DNA of 64,000 nucleotides from assembly GCA_038025085.1 (NCBI GenBank), contig CM076154.1:22268501-22332500 (forward strand), written 5' to 3'. The first letter of the stretch is position 1. Every line of letters starts with the position of its first letter. The notes under the pieces are model-generated. The model was not told the origin of the DNA, did not search any database, and saw only the letters and a program-made list of their open reading frames with translations. A program made the translations under genes and the position numbers. Origin of the DNA: Tetragonia tetragonoides. Its lineage: Eukaryota > Streptophyta > Magnoliopsida > Caryophyllales > Aizoaceae. This document shows positions 22,092 to 33,990 of this stretch, piece after piece.

Positions 22092-23619
22092 TGTAAGAAC
22101 CCTCGCCTTTCCGGCGCCTTAAGATGCGTCGAATTTCTTTCAATTGGAATTAAATGGTTCTTAAATAATACGTCAATATGCAATTTAAATTAATTATGGG
22201 GAATAACAATTTGCAAACAAAGAAGTCGCCACCAATTTTTAGGAAACAATTGAAAACCATCAAAAAGTGGACCCAATTCCTATTGGGAATTGACTCATGC
22301 CCATGGGGACTAATTATTGAGTTCGGGTACAAAATTCCTATTGTGTAGGTACAAAATAAACAAAACGAATCTCATCTAAATCGCCCGAATAAACGGCTTC
22401 TACTAAGCCTATCCATGTCAAATATTTATTTATGCTATATGGTTCCATATAAATCTGGTCTTCCAAGATCCTATATTAACTAGGCGAGTTAAAGCCAACC
22501 AAATTACCTATGTTATCACTTTGCACAATTTATATTCAATTTACATGCATACTATTATCAAGAATAAACAAGAGATAAAAGCAATAAATTAACGCTCCAA
22601 CCTACCGCACTTTGCTAAATGCGCCAAGTATTGCATATGCATATCAATAAATTTGTTAGTAACTTCAAAGGAAGAACGATGCAAAAATATCACCTTTATG
22701 CTAAAATAAACCTAGGAGGTTGCTATATGCATGTACAAACTACAAAAGATGCACACTTTAACAAACTAATAAAAAGATCCTAACTTTAAATTAACTAATC
22801 ATGCATAATTATGCACAGAAAACCCAAGCACGCAGATTTACTCAACCATAATCAAAAGCTAAAAAGAACATGATTAAGAATAATAAATAAGAGATTTAGT
22901 AAAGAATTTAGGCCCTCAGGATGGTTAACCTGGACGTTCTATTCGAACGAGACTAGTAGAATTGGAATTGCCCTTCAATCTTGGGTGCTAGGTTGGGTGC
23001 AATGGCTTGCTTGAGTCTTCAAAATCTGAATTCTCTATGATTTGGGGGAATTTGTACTCTCAATGCCCTCAAAATTATAAACTGACCAACCTCCCTCAAG
23101 AGAGGGTGAAAAGGAGTAGTTATAGAGTTAGGGGACGAAATTAGGGGCCTAGGGTAGAAAACCAGACGCCAAACTCGGCCCAGCCAAAAAACAGGCTCAG
23201 CGGCCATATGGAAGATAGTTGGGGCCAGCGGCTTCCCAGAGGGCCCCCGCTGTCACGCGTGTGCCTCCAGGCTGACAGTTTCAGCCCGCTGGGCCTCGAG
23301 GCGCGTGCATGACTAGGGATTTTTGGCTTTTTGTGCTCAGTAAATTACGAAATTGCCCTTGGGCTGACCCAGAGGGTCGGGATTGAGCGGTTTTGACCAA
23401 ATCTTGGAGACGCGATATCTCTTGATCCGGGAACCTGATTGAGGTAAGGTCAAAGGTGTTGGAAACCTTATAACAAGGGTTATCCAAAGACTGAGGTTTC
23501 AAGGAATTTGGTCTAGATTTCCGAGCAATGTTCTTTTCTACTTACGTCCATGTTAATCCATTACCATCATCATCGGGCGTTGCGGTACCAGGGGATGAGA
23601 ACCGATTAGGGTGTCTACA
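22092..23619 (-). mobile_element. 5' LTR of element C (family 2)
   Basis: On the minus strand it runs from TGTAGACACCC (23619) to GGGTTCTTACA (22092), 1528 bp. The GCCCGATGATGATGG block is near 23570, the AGCGGC/GCCGCT block at 23196-23290 and the TATA-like CTATAACTACTCC at 23110-23122. The LTRs of G and H belong to the same or a close family. The right neighbour is a plus-oriented 3'UTR, so 23619/23620 is an insertion edge. Confidence 0.85.
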
Positions 23620-23639
23620 GGGGTGAAAAAGGGGAGAAA

Positions 23640-23990
23640 AATCAGGTAGCCTACACTACTCATTTTGGTTCATTCAATGATCGCAAGATCGGTTAAACTG
23701 TCCGTTTTATTCGAGGCTATTCATTATGTCAGGTAAAGATCACAAGAGCGGTAAAACTGTCCCCTTTATTCCAGGCTACTCATTTTGTGTCAGTCAATGA
23801 TCGCAAGACTAGTTAAACTGTCCATTCATTTGAGCCTACTAATTTTGTGCCAGTCAATGATAGCAAGAGCAGTTAAACTGTCTTTTATATTCGAGGGTAC
23901 TCATTTGTGTCAGTCAATGATTGCCAAGAGCAAGTTATACTGTCTTCTGTTTTTTTATTATGTTTCAGTCAATGATTGCTTAAGGTAGTG
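23640..23990 (+). repeat. Tandem repeats, about 65-75 bp unit, in a retrotransposon 3'UTR
   Basis: About five diverged units share TCAATGATCGCAAGA, GGTTAAACTGTCC and GGCTACTCATTTTG. They precede a PPT and LTR on the plus strand, the place where elements G, H and I also carry unrelated tandem arrays. Confidence 0.75.
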
Positions 23991-24467
23991 ATGCATTTAA
24001 ACTGTTCATATGTTTTCTAACCATTTACAGGAGTAACTTTGATCGCACTATCTCGTCGACTTATTTGTTTCCCGTGCATGGACGGAATCTCGGCATCCGT
24101 AGAGTGGTGTTTAGTCACTGTTTGCTAAGAATAAAGCCATTCCATACTATCCTCTCTCAAAGTGTTACTTTCCATCTGCAGCCACCCACGCACAATGCAG
24201 TGATCGCTTTATCTAGCTAACCTTCTCATTTTCTCGGAATATAGGTCCCTGCAGGCGTCAATTCCCTAACGTGAGCATTTTGCCACTGCTAATTATTACC
24301 TTTATTTTTCTTGTGTTCACAGATATGAGATCTTAGCATCCACCGAGTGTGTCTTAGTCAAGGTTTGCCCTAATATCCATGCGTATTGTACACTCTCACG
24401 CGCCAAGTGCACATCAGCTTCCTGCATGTCGCCTTCGGAATACTTTGATCTATGCTTTTACTCAAGC

Positions 24468-24486
24468 TCGATCAAAGTGGGGGCTT
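24468..24486 (+). other. Polypurine tract before the LTR at 24487
   Basis: TCGATCAAAGTGGGGGCTTT lies directly upstream of the LTR. Its counterparts on the minus strand abut the 3' LTRs of G (TCGGCCAAAGTGGGGGTTC), H and I. 23991-24467 holds no coding sequence. Confidence 0.7.
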
Positions 24487-25801
24487 TGGTAAACGCCTAA
24501 AAAGCGTCGTCAGATTTTTGCACAAAAGCCCGATGATGAAAGGGGTAACTTACACACTTAAATGCTATTTTTGCTTTGATAGTTAAAATAAGGTCTCAGG
24601 TTTTTCCTCGATCACTCATCTATTTTGATCACATTAAAAAACCTCGTTCAAGAGCTTTCCAACGACATCTCCCGTGTCTTTTTCCGACCCTCGGTTGCAA
24701 AGTTGACAATCGAGGGTAAAACCGTCTTCCACCGCAAAAGGGTAAAACATTCTTTTCACATATTTGGAATATTCAAATTCATCCGAAAAATCCCAAAAAT
24801 AACTGACGACATCCCGCTGGCTACTCGACAGCCACCAGCGGCTCCTGTTGAGCCAGTTCGCGACAACTTTTTTCACCCGGTTTCTTCAGTTTCGACCTTA
24901 TCTCTTCACCTGTCCAACCCTACTCCGTCCACTATAAATAAAGACCTCCTCCCTACTCAGTTCAAAACACACAGTTCAACCCTACTCAGTTCAAAACACA
25001 CAGTCTACAGTTGGCAACCTCTATTCTCAGTTCTGTATTTCTGAGCTTCTCCGTCTTTCTTCCATAAATAATTATATTCTCAATTGAGTATTCCTGAGCT
25101 TCCCCCTGTTTCTTTACTTGAGATCTCGTTTTACTATTCAATTGCTAAATAGCCTACAGTTCAAGTACTAATCTCCTGAGGTCTCAAACTAAATTAATTG
25201 CTTAACTGTTTATTTTCTAGTAGTCAAAATGTAGATATCATGCAAATCATGCTCTTTATTGCTTCCTAATTATTGTCTTTTATGTAAATAAGCATGTCTA
25301 ACTGTTGAAATGCTCAACTTGTCAATCGAATGCATGTCTAAATATTGGCCAATAATAAATGTCGTGATGCTTGTGATGAACCAATTAATAGTCTAAATCT
25401 AGGTTGTTAATCCTATTTTGTTTGGGAATCGTGTCTTTAAAATATTAAACAAACTTGAGTAAGTAGAGGCCGTCATAAAACGGACGAGTTGGGTGCCTAA
25501 CATCTTCCTACCTTCGCCGCCGAACCCTTTATACTTGGGTACTCATATTTTCTATTGAGCGGGAGCTTTCCTAATTACATGATTAGTTCACTTTTCACAC
25601 TACTGGGTTCTCCCTTCGGTTGTTCCTTCGATAAAACGCCAGTAGCAGAATTGTAACCTCTTTCGTGATTTTATTCAATTCAAGTCCTTTCAAATGCTTT
25701 TCTAATTCGACGGTTCCTTAAACTTATCTAAGCCTCCAACTTACAAATTTTCTATAAGGACACACTTCGTGGAGCCGAGGTAAAAGTCACGGGTCCTTAC
25801 A
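24487..25801 (+). mobile_element. 3' LTR, family 1, plus strand
   Basis: It starts TGGTAAACGCC, a diverged TGTAGACGCC, after the PPT and ends GGGTCCTTACA, about 1315 bp. It carries an AGCGGC block (24825-24850) and a TATA box CTATAAATAAAG (24932-24943). It is clearly diverged from the LTR at 1427, and the following ACTAG does not match GTAAC before 1427. Either it belongs to another element or the target copies decayed. Confidence 0.75.
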
Positions 25802-25806
25802 ACTAG

Positions 25807-26790
25807 ACAAATCAATAAATCTATGTTCTTACAAACACCAACGATTATAAAAAGTATAATTTTGTGTTCTTCCTGATAGAACTATCAATTACTAAAGCCT
25901 TCAATCAATAATTCTTAGTAGCTACAATACTAAAAGTACGCTATCAAACATAAATTACTTGTAGGCCTCCTAGCAAACATGAAAAATGCTCATAGCATGA
26001 ATATAAAAAAACACAAGAACTCAAAGTATAAAATTAGACTATAAAATACAATTAGATCTCACAGTATTCTATGTTCCGAGGCTTCAAATCCTTCGTCTAA
26101 GTATGAAAATTCGCCGCGCAGGGCCATGGATGAATACACAAAGTTAAAGATAGAGAGAGACATGAAAAAATAATAAAAAGTAGAAGGTAGAAGGGTGACG
26201 GAAAATCAATCCCTCTTCTTCTTTATAACGTGATAAAAATCTAACCCTCGGAGATCTTTTCAAAGATAATTATCATAAAACAAATACTATAAATAAACCT
26301 ATTCTGGAAATAAATAAATAAATAGAATACTAATGACTGAGAAAAGGTGATCTGCCAACTATTATTTCTGCGCCATCTCCGCGCTATCCAATTCTGGTGA
26401 AATCACGTATGTAATCTGCATAACAAAACCAATTGTAGGAATGTTCCATCACAACAGTTGTTCAGCGTCAGTAACTTTCAAATCAATTTTGACTGTCTTA
26501 GTCTTCTCTATGATAAACACTCAAAAATAGAGTTTTACATCACTTTATTTTCTTTCCTTAGCATCTTGAATCATGAAATTTGGAGTGTAGATGAGTGAGA
26601 AATGATTAAAATACGAACAAATGTAAAGGTGACCAAAATCCGCGAATTAATTTGTATTTGCTCCAAAGTGTGTAATGATACCTAAATCAAAATATAAACT
26701 TAATAAGTTTACTTATTACGCTCATAAAACACATAAAACGTTAATAATTAAGTGGGTAATTATATATCAAATATGCACTTATTACTGTGA
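25807..26790 (-). mobile_element. Probable solo LTR of another gypsy-type family
   Basis: The minus strand starts near AATAAGTGCATATTTGATA, then AATTACCCACTTAAT and GTTTTATGAGC, which I recognise as a widespread plant LTR opening. A TATA-like GTTATAAAGAAG follows near 26225 and a conserved CATCCATGGCCCTG segment near 26130. No coding sequence and no clear target duplication were found, so the ends are approximate. Confidence 0.35.
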
Positions 26791-27028
26791 CTGCCTTCGT
26801 CTTCGTATATAGAGTTGTAGAGAATTGGAGAAATTTAAAGACGGGCGCGAGATTGAGGGAGAAATAGGTTGAACGGTGCTTAGTGGAAAGGTAAGTGGTG
26901 CTTTGTGGGCGGAATGACGGTGGTGGCAGCTTGCCCACGGCGGTGGTGCGAAGAGAGAGAGAGAGGGAAGACATGGGGTGGGTTTTGAGTTTTGACAGGG
27001 AGTGAAGATAATAGGGAACACGCAACAA
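26741..27028 (-). pseudogene. Possible transit-peptide-like exon fragment
   Basis: A minus frame contains MSSLSLSLRTTAVGK (Met at 26974) followed by a Ser/Thr/Arg-rich, acid-poor stretch. This composition is typical of a plastid transit peptide, so the frame may be the first exon of a lost nuclear gene. No AG/GT donor is seen before the probable LTR edge near 26790, and the frame then runs into that repeat. No family is recognised and the frame may be chance. Upstream (27030-27110) is AT-rich with no clear TATA. Confidence 0.2.
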
Positions 27029-27139
27029 TGGTTCTGAAATGAATAGAAGGGATTTGTGTTTTCTTTTATTTATTTTTTACTTTTTAATTATTTAGTGGGT
27101 CTTGCAACGACCAAGTTCTTTGTTATACGAAGTGTCTAA

Positions 27140-27430
27140 GGCTCCGTTTGATTCACCTGGATAAAACTGATCTGAACTGAACTGATCGGAACTGACTGAA
27201 CTGAATTGATTTTTTAAACTTGACCGTTAATCATTTAAAGTTCGTCCAAACATATTCAATATTGGACTCATTTGATAGTATGCTTTGAGATCTTTCCGAT
27301 GACATAATTATCATCATGAAATTATTTCGGATTAAAAGGTTATATGAGTGATAAAGTTACACATGAACTGAACTGAACTGGACTGAACTGAACTGACTTT
27401 ATGTAAAATTAAGGTGAATCAAACAGAGCC
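27140..27430. mobile_element. PIF/Harbinger (Tourist)-type MITE
   Basis: Terminal inverted repeats GGCTCCGTTTGATTCACC (27140-27157) and GGTGAATCAAACAGAGCC (27413-27430) match 17 of 18. The flanks are TAA on both sides (27137-27139 and 27431-27433). The inner ends carry runs of GAACTGAACTG (27172-27210 and 27363-27398). The element is 291 bp with no coding capacity. Confidence 0.85.
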
Positions 27431-27433
27431 TAA

Positions 27434-27615
27434 AAGAGGCAATGACATGTTTTGTTGCGATACATACCACAAAATAACAGCAGCGATTTTGGTCGATGTT
27501 AAAAAAAATTGTGTATATATTGCAATGACCCAAGTTGTTGCCAAAAATAGATCCTAAATATTCAAATTTACGCACTTAAGTTTCGTAGAGAGGGAAAAAA
27601 ATTCTACATGTAGTG
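27434..27615 (-). mobile_element. CACTA-like terminus hosting the MITE
   Basis: The minus strand opens CACTACATGTAGAA at 27615. A GCAATGACCCAAGTTGTTGCC stretch (27520-27541) resembles GCAACGACCAAGTTCTTTG left of the MITE (27104-27122), which suggests the MITE landed in this element. The opposite terminus was not identified. Confidence 0.35.
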
Positions 27616-28442
27616 ATCCTGTGGTGGGCTCCTCTTGGATATTAATTAAGACTTTAGTAATTCATAGCGATAAAATTCGATTTTCTCATAATATGGCCTA
27701 TCAAAATTTATAAAATTTATTGGATCTTTTTATAAAAGAAAAGATAAAAAAATACTTCATACATCTCACTTTATATCCTTCTCGATTGTCTTGAATAACT
27801 ATTCTAATTTACCTCTTTCTATAGCAAGCACATTAAAAATAACATGCAAACGTGGTAAGCGATCATATCTGGTATCTAAAATAATTGGTATGTAAGTTTA
27901 AACCAGCAAATTAAGAATTGTTTGGTAATATTAAAAAAAAAAAATTCTTAGAAGAAACACCCACTCTCGTGTTATCAAGTAGATTAAAAAAAATAAAGAC
28001 AAAGGTAGTTAAAAAATAAATATTGTTAATAAACTTTTAAAAAGATTAAACCTTGTGATATGAAGAAGAATTTTCCTAAATAGTAGATGAGTAAAAACAT
28101 TATATCAAATCTACGATTCTCATAATGCGACTTTGCGAAATAACATTTATTATTTTTTCAGTATATCACAGATTTTCTTCAAAGGAAGGTATGAAGCTTC
28201 CAAACCTCTAATAAAGGATAAAATAAAATATGGAATAGTGCCCAGTAAAACTATATTAATCCCGCACAACAAACACGTACATATATCCAGGTCAAATCCC
28301 ATAATACATAATTGAAAACCCACATTCTTCCTAATTAATATTGCGTTCTAGTTTAAGAAAACTCCAAGTCGAGTCGAATTAATAACAACGAAGTACCCAT
28401 TGCAATCACCCAACATGTAACTTATTTGAATGATGCTTCAAT
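27616..28442. other. Intergenic, 3' of the AGP gene
   Basis: AT-rich with no coding frame or repeat structure that I can support. The last 100-150 bases before 28442 should contain the AGP 3'UTR. Confidence 0.4.
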
Positions 28443-28910
28443 TCAATAAAAGAAGAAAAAGACAGAGGCAACGATACTAGTAACAACCGACAACTCGAGG
28501 CTAATAGCGTTATTCTTCGGAGGTGAGGCAACATCAGCTGGTGTAGAGTCTGCAGGGGAAGGAGTATCAACATCTGGTGCTGCAGCTGGTGCTTCTTCAG
28601 GGGACCCGACAGGAGAGTCCTCAATGGAGGATTCCTCGGATGGGGTGGACGACGGGCTAACAATGTTTGGTGTTCCATCTGAGGAGCTCTTAGGGGAGAG
28701 CGATGGTGCTATGGATGGGGTGGTTTCAGTGGCAGTGGGTGGGGCAGCCTTGGGTGGAGTGGCAGATGGTGCCTCGGCGGCTTCGGGGGTGGCTAGGGAA
28801 GAAACCTTAGGGGTCTCTGTATTGGATGGGGAAGGGGTAGGAGTTTCGGCCCTCACGACACTAGCTGCGACAAAGAACACCAATGTAAGAACCAAAACCT
28901 TACGTGCCAT
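28443..28910 (-). CDS. Classical arabinogalactan protein, GPI-anchored
   Basis: This 155-residue protein is the only intact host gene in the window. Residues 1-21 are a signal peptide (MARKVLVLTLVFFVAASVVRA). The mature part is very rich in Pro, Ala, Ser and Thr, with TP, SP, AP and PPT dipeptides that in this family become hydroxyproline and carry arabinogalactan chains. No long Lys-rich or FAS domain is present, so it is a classical AGP. The C-terminus is a GPI signal: a small-residue/Asn cleavage region (PPKNNAIS, near 131-138) followed by a hydrophobic tail ending FFFFY. The product is expected at the plasma membrane outer face and wall. It has no intron and Met 28910 is the first in frame. 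A TATA box lies about 135 bp upstream. Which AGP it is cannot be told. Confidence 0.9.
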   Translation of the reverse strand: MARKVLVLTLVFFVAASVVRAETPTPSPSNTETPKVSSLATPEAAEAPSATPPKAAPPTATETTPSIAPSLSPKSSSDGTPNIVSPSSTPSEESSIEDSPVGSPEEAPAAAPDVDTPSPADSTPADVASPPKNNAISLELSVVTSIVASVFFFFY

Positions 28911-29044
28911 CTTTATTGTTATGTGATTTGTGGTTGATGTTGGTTATTGGGTGATTCTTTTGAAAATGCAGTTTGCCTCTTGGGATAATATGTAGACAAC
29001 TGCAAAGACAAAGAATGAGGAAGATGATTATGAAAAATGGGGTT

Positions 29045-29052
29045 CTTATAAG
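29045..29052 (-). promoter_or_regulatory. TATA box of the AGP gene
   Basis: CTTATAAG lies about 135 bp upstream of the ATG at 28910, leaving a 5'UTR of roughly 100 nt that contains CAACATCAACCACAAATCAC just before the start. Confidence 0.5.
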
Positions 29053-29813
29053 CGCGTGATGTTGCTTTCGGTTTGAGGGATTAGCTTGGAATGCGGATAA
29101 AATGAAAAATTAGACATATTAACTATTAGTTTGCCATAATAAGAAATGGTATTGTGAGGTGAGGTTAATATGATTTGACCGAGTTTGATAGTTTTATCAA
29201 TTTTGTTTGTGGAAGCATTCTTTTTTTTTTTTAGTGAGATAAGGGATTGGTTATAACATACAACATTTGGCATTGATTGATGACTAATTGATCATTTAAA
29301 AACTAACTTTCATTTCCAGACACAAATATGGTAAACAAGTAATGTGCGTAAGTCCACTTAGTAGAATACATTATTATATTCAAATCCACATTACACTATC
29401 ATGTCATTATCAATTGAAAGATGGACCCAATTCCAAATTCGTATATTTTGAATAAGGTATGACAATATCTAAAACAGGTTATGAAGGACCTCTTTCATAT
29501 CAATGATTTAGTATGATCAACTAAGATTACCTGTCTATAAGATTAATCGTTTAACATTTTTATTAGCTATGTATATTCTTTTTTTCCTTTTCATATCTCT
29601 TTTTTTCTAGTACGTCAGAAAAGTTTCATAAGGTTAAAGAGTTACGTTACAAGCACGAGGGTATAGTGTCCCGACCTCTAGAGTCAAGTGGCATATTTTC
29701 ATTACAAATAGCTAGTTTCTCATAACTAACAAAAGTTTCTAGAAATAATACCTTCTTGGATCCTGCGTCTTTTGCTAGAAGATCAGCAACCTGGTTCGTT
29801 TCCATTAAAACGT
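29053..29813. other. Upstream intergenic region of AGP
   Basis: AT-rich, with no coding frame that resembles a protein family. A poly-T run lies at 29220-29232. Remaining AGP promoter elements would be here, but none is recognised. Confidence 0.4.
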
Positions 29814-29825
29814 GCTGAATCTAAT

Positions 29826-29966
29826 TTTTTTTCTTTTGGTGGTGGGGGGCTAACTGGGCCCCCCGGCTTTATAGTCGTACAAAGGGGAGGGGGGCTAACG
29901 GGAATCGATCACGGGCTGAAGCCACGAAATCGGGAGGACGCGCCACTGCGCTGCACCTCACTTTCC
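29826..29966 (-). mobile_element. tRNA-derived SINE
   Basis: On the minus strand the head carries an A-box-like AGCGCAGTGGCGCG (near 29952) and a B-box-like TGATCGATTCCCG (near 29904), then a GC-rich body and an A-rich tail (AAAAGAAAAAAA). A perfect 12-bp target duplication GCTGAATCTAAT flanks it (29814-29825 and 29967-29978). Length about 141 bp. The GC content contrasts sharply with its surroundings. Confidence 0.85.
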
Positions 29967-29978
29967 GCTGAATCTAAT

Positions 29979-32056
29979 ATATGATATATAGTTGTTAATG
30001 TTTTATAATATTTTTTTAATAATATGTATGTGATATTTAAATCTTTTACTTCTTTCACATGTAATTGTATATATGTTGGAAGAAATATCATGATATACTA
30101 TTAGTAAATTTTCTTTAATTTATCGTGTCTTATTTGTTTTTTAAAATATATTCTTAATGAGTATAGTTGAAGAATCCTCGTTAAGCATTATCTATGTATA
30201 AAATAAGAAAATTAGTACAACTTGCATAAAAGTAGTATTAACTACACCTGTTGATAAATTGAACCTGACACTACCATGTAATTGCGGTTTGTATGTGAAT
30301 TTTTCATGAGAAATGTACATAGTCACGCCTTTTTTATCGGGACTTGATGTGGTCTATTGGGTTGTGACAAAATGGTTAACCGTAGTAAAAGTTCTCAAGT
30401 GTCTATAAAAACAAGTTTATCTTCTATTTTTACTGTTGCGCCAACATATTGCCACCAAAAATAGGACATTAAAATTTTTCAATTCACCATGATGATTTAT
30501 GTGATAGATAAGGTAATAATCATGCTATTGTAGGATAATTGAATGTGAAGAATAAAGCTTAACATTTAAAACTGTAATAATTAAATTGTAAGAATAACGA
30601 TAAATTATTTAGATGTGTCAATAATAGGTATCTAACATTAAAATTCCAAAATACAGAATAGAGTGCCACACTATACAAGTAGTTGGTATTGCCTACAAGT
30701 TAAATAAAATAATCTAGAAATCAGATAATTAGCAAGGAGTGGATCATTTCCATGAGAATTTTGCAGCTTGATTGGTGCGTGTTGTTAAAACCAAAATAGT
30801 ACGTAAGCAATAAATAAAAAGAGAGTAAAGGAAAGTAAGCTGTCGATCCCATGAAGAATGATTAACCTAGTTTTCCCTATGAATGTGATGAACATAGGGG
30901 TATTTTCATGATCAGCTAACTACACTAAATGTAACTATTGTGCCACTTAAAGAATAAAAGAGTGAAAAAAAATTTAATCCTAAACAAACAATGGACAAGT
31001 AGGAATCCACCACATAATTATATTCATTCATTGACATGCACATATACTTATCACATATATAGAATACAGAATTCTCCCCCTTGCATGCAATTTCCTAATA
31101 TTCCTTAACTATAGTTAGACCCGGACCTGCCCTAATGATTCAACTCTAACCATTCGAAAAAACTCTATACACCTAGGCACACAATTTATGTCAATGAAAG
31201 CATGAAAAAAATAGAAATTCATTGTTAATCCCTTACAACTAACACACCACTTTGCAGGTTAATTTAATGTAGATCATATCTTGCTCTAGACAAGCTCAAA
31301 CCTTTTTGTTCAGTCCAAAATATAAACTAGTTAACTCTTTTTTTTAATAAATATAAGCAATTAAAACTTTGACAATCAACTAGAAATAGCCATCTTGCAA
31401 AACAAATTAATCTAAAATCAATCATGAACAATAGAAAATAAGACATGGATATATAAATTAGCGATTGCGTAACATTAACAATAAAATGATTGTCTCAAGA
31501 ATAACTATTATATGGATTCAATCCAATGTCTACTGAGAGAAAGATCAACTCTAACATATATAAAAGAAAATGAGAGAAAGAACTGAAGAACTTATTCAGT
31601 CGAAGGTAACACTGGAGCTAATAGGGTGTATGCGTGTATGTTTCTTCCTCTCTTGAATGAAATTCTTGTCGACCCATGAGTCAATTCCCTCTTGAACGAA
31701 CTTCTTCTCCACCCAATAAGCTCCCTAAATTTGAGCTGATATTATGTATATATAAGGTAGAAAGCACGTCAAACCCTTACTCTTTTTAGATTGTTTAGTG
31801 ATCTTATTGGAAAAGGAAAGACGCTCTATACGTGTCTTAACTCTTCAAATGATATCTTCAAGTTAATATCTAGAGCTCAATTCTTTGAGAAAAGTAATAA
31901 ACTGAAGCAACGAGTCTAAAAGCATCAGGAAAACTCCCAAAAACGGGTGGCAATCAATATTTTTATCCCTTGGGCACAAAGCTTATGTTGTATAAATTAG
32001 GTCACTCGGACATTCCCTTCATTATTGTTCCATGTAGTGTTTCAAGATTCTGGTAC
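29979..32056. other. AT-rich intergenic DNA with degenerate retroelement-like sequence
   Basis: No gene is seen. From about 30760 the composition and phrases such as GTCGATCCCATGAAGAATG and GGAATCCACCAC look like internal sequence of old plant gypsy elements, and 31680-31800 has an LTR-promoter look (CCTTATATATAC on the minus strand). No ends or target copies were found, so no element is called. Confidence 0.3.
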
Positions 32057-33552
32057 CTGTGAACTCCACCGAGAAAACCTTCGCCCTTACGCGTTTTCCT
32101 TGCGGTCATCACCTTGGATGGGGACGGGTCGCTGGAGCTTAGATTAGAAATTGATGAAGGGTCTTTGTAACTTTGTTTTCTCGTGCTCATATATTTTTGG
32201 ATCGTTGGGTGACATACAAGGGACATAATTCAATCAAAGAGAAGTTACCGAAAAATTTAAGGAAGCTTGGAAACCAATTGTGAATCAAGCAGATCGTCTA
32301 AAAAGATGTCAACCCGTTTCGTGTGCACCCCAATCCTGATTAAGGAAATTGACTTCATAAAAATGAGTTCGGTTGTGTGGGTACGATTTTTTAGAAGGTG
32401 TAGGCACCCAACTTGCCCGTCGCTTAGTTGGTTTTACTAATAAATTTATATCAATTATTAACGCTAATGGTTCCAAAAAAGTCCGGTTGTCTAAATTCTC
32501 ATTTTTAACTAGTGGGTTGAACAACAAGTACTATGGCGATCGCTTTTAACAGTTCATCAAATTTGCATGCTTTTATTGTCAATAAATAATATATATGCAA
32601 AATCTCCGGATTACTGAACAAATCGTACAATCCATTCAACCACACACAAGTAAGCATAATTATTTTAAAAACAATAAATACGTTCATTCATTCATTGATA
32701 AGTTTAATATCAGCCCTTTTGCTCAAACGCGCCATGCATAGTACACATAACATAAACCAAAACCGTTAGTAATAACAAGAAATAAATAAAAGGAATAATT
32801 TAAACCCTCACTTGGATTACCTAGATGCTCACGATAAACTAATGGGTTGCTTGAATTCTTGCTCTTGATAAAGTGTAAGAAGGTTTGTTTGTGGTGTTAG
32901 GGCTAGCCTATATCAAGAAAGAGCAGAAGATCAGAAAGTTGTGCCTCTCATAATGCTCTCAAAAGATTAGCGTTCCAGATTTGGGGAATAATCAAATAAA
33001 CCACCGACCTCTTCAAGTGAACCGTAAGGGTTGTTTATATAGAATAGGGAAAATTGCCAGGGTTTGGCACGAAAATCAAGTGGACCGAGAAAAACGTCGT
33101 CCGCGAAAACAGGGCCCACCGGCTATGCTGCTACTCTAGCAGCCAATGCGCAATCCGAGCGGTTGAACCTCTTGGCTAGCGATAGCCGCTAGGATGGCTG
33201 GAGCCTGTGCAATACATTAGAACCTCTTAGACTATTGTCTCGCGGGATGGTCATTTCGTGGGGTCCATAAGGGTTAACTGAGTTTCCCTTGTTTGACCAA
33301 GAGTTGACTCAATTGGTTTGGGTCCTTTTCGGGCTCTTAGGCTTAAAGAGGTTTATCTCTTAGTTTTGGACTCCAGTTGAAGTGAGTCCAACTGGGGTAG
33401 ATAACCTGTACAAAAGGCTTCCTCTAGTTTGGTAAATGAAATAGGCGATTCGAAAGAGCAATTATAATCACAATTCAAGTTCGAGAAAATTCCAATCCTT
33501 TCACCATATAGTTTTTATGGGACAACTATAAGGACAAATTTTCGTGTCTGCA
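32057..33552 (-). mobile_element. 3' LTR of element I (family 3)
   Basis: The minus strand begins TGCAGACACG at 33552, directly after a PPT. It matches the family-3 fragment at 785-1426 over its first 650 bp. The AGCGGC/GCCGCT block is at 33115-33210 and the TATA CTATATAAACAACCC at 33033-33047. The left end is uncertain; TGTGAACTCC at 32057 is the best candidate by comparison with the ends of family-2 LTRs. Confidence 0.65.
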
Positions 33553-33990
33553 GAAGCCCCTACTTTGGCCGAGCTCAAATAGAGCGAAGGTCAAATTACT
33601 CCATGTTAATACCTGCAACTTGTTGCGAACAAGGAAACTAGGAGTGTAAGTGTAAATGTAAATGTAGGCAATGTGCTTTAGGTCACACAATAGCCTTTTG
33701 ACTCTTAGTCAAAATGAAAACCTTGTACTGTGGGTCACAAATATAATGATAAAATACACTGTTTAACTCTTGGCCGAACGAAGACCCTGTATTGTAGGTC
33801 ACATGCTACCCTTTCAACTTTTAGTTGTATTGGAAACCCTGTACCTTACGACTCTCGGTCCCAAACGAAACTCCGTACTATAGGTCACATAATAAATGTA
33901 TATGATAAAATGAAATATACCTTTCGACTTTCGGTCGAAATGCACTGTAGGTATTACAACAAAAGTATATGAAATGGTAAAAAGTTGCTT
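33553..33990 (-). repeat. PPT and tandem repeats of element I 3'UTR
   Basis: The PPT (minus TCGGCCAAAGTAGGGGCTTC) is at 33553-33572. From about 33640 to 33990 run diverged units built on CTGTAGGTCACAT(AATA), CTTTCGACTC(TT)GGTC and AAACCCTGTA. Units are roughly 60-75 bp. Confidence 0.6.

Noticed and set aside
1427..25801. Treating the LTRs at 1427-2695 and 24487-25801 as the two LTRs of one element A
   Set aside because: They are strongly diverged and the flanks (GTAAC and ACTAG) do not match. PPT and repeats before 24487 fit, so it is possible but not supported.
28406..28926. Other long open frames overlapping the AGP gene on both strands
   Set aside because: They are by-products of the GC/Pro-rich AGP codons; only the 155-residue frame has signal peptide, Pro/Ala/Ser/Thr body and GPI tail.
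29895..29966. tRNA gene
   Set aside because: Only A- and B-box-like motifs are present, no cloverleaf; tail and target duplication identify a SINE.
32002..32226. 74-residue minus frame near the left end of LTR I
   Set aside because: No recognisable family, no splice or promoter context, and it spans the probable LTR edge.
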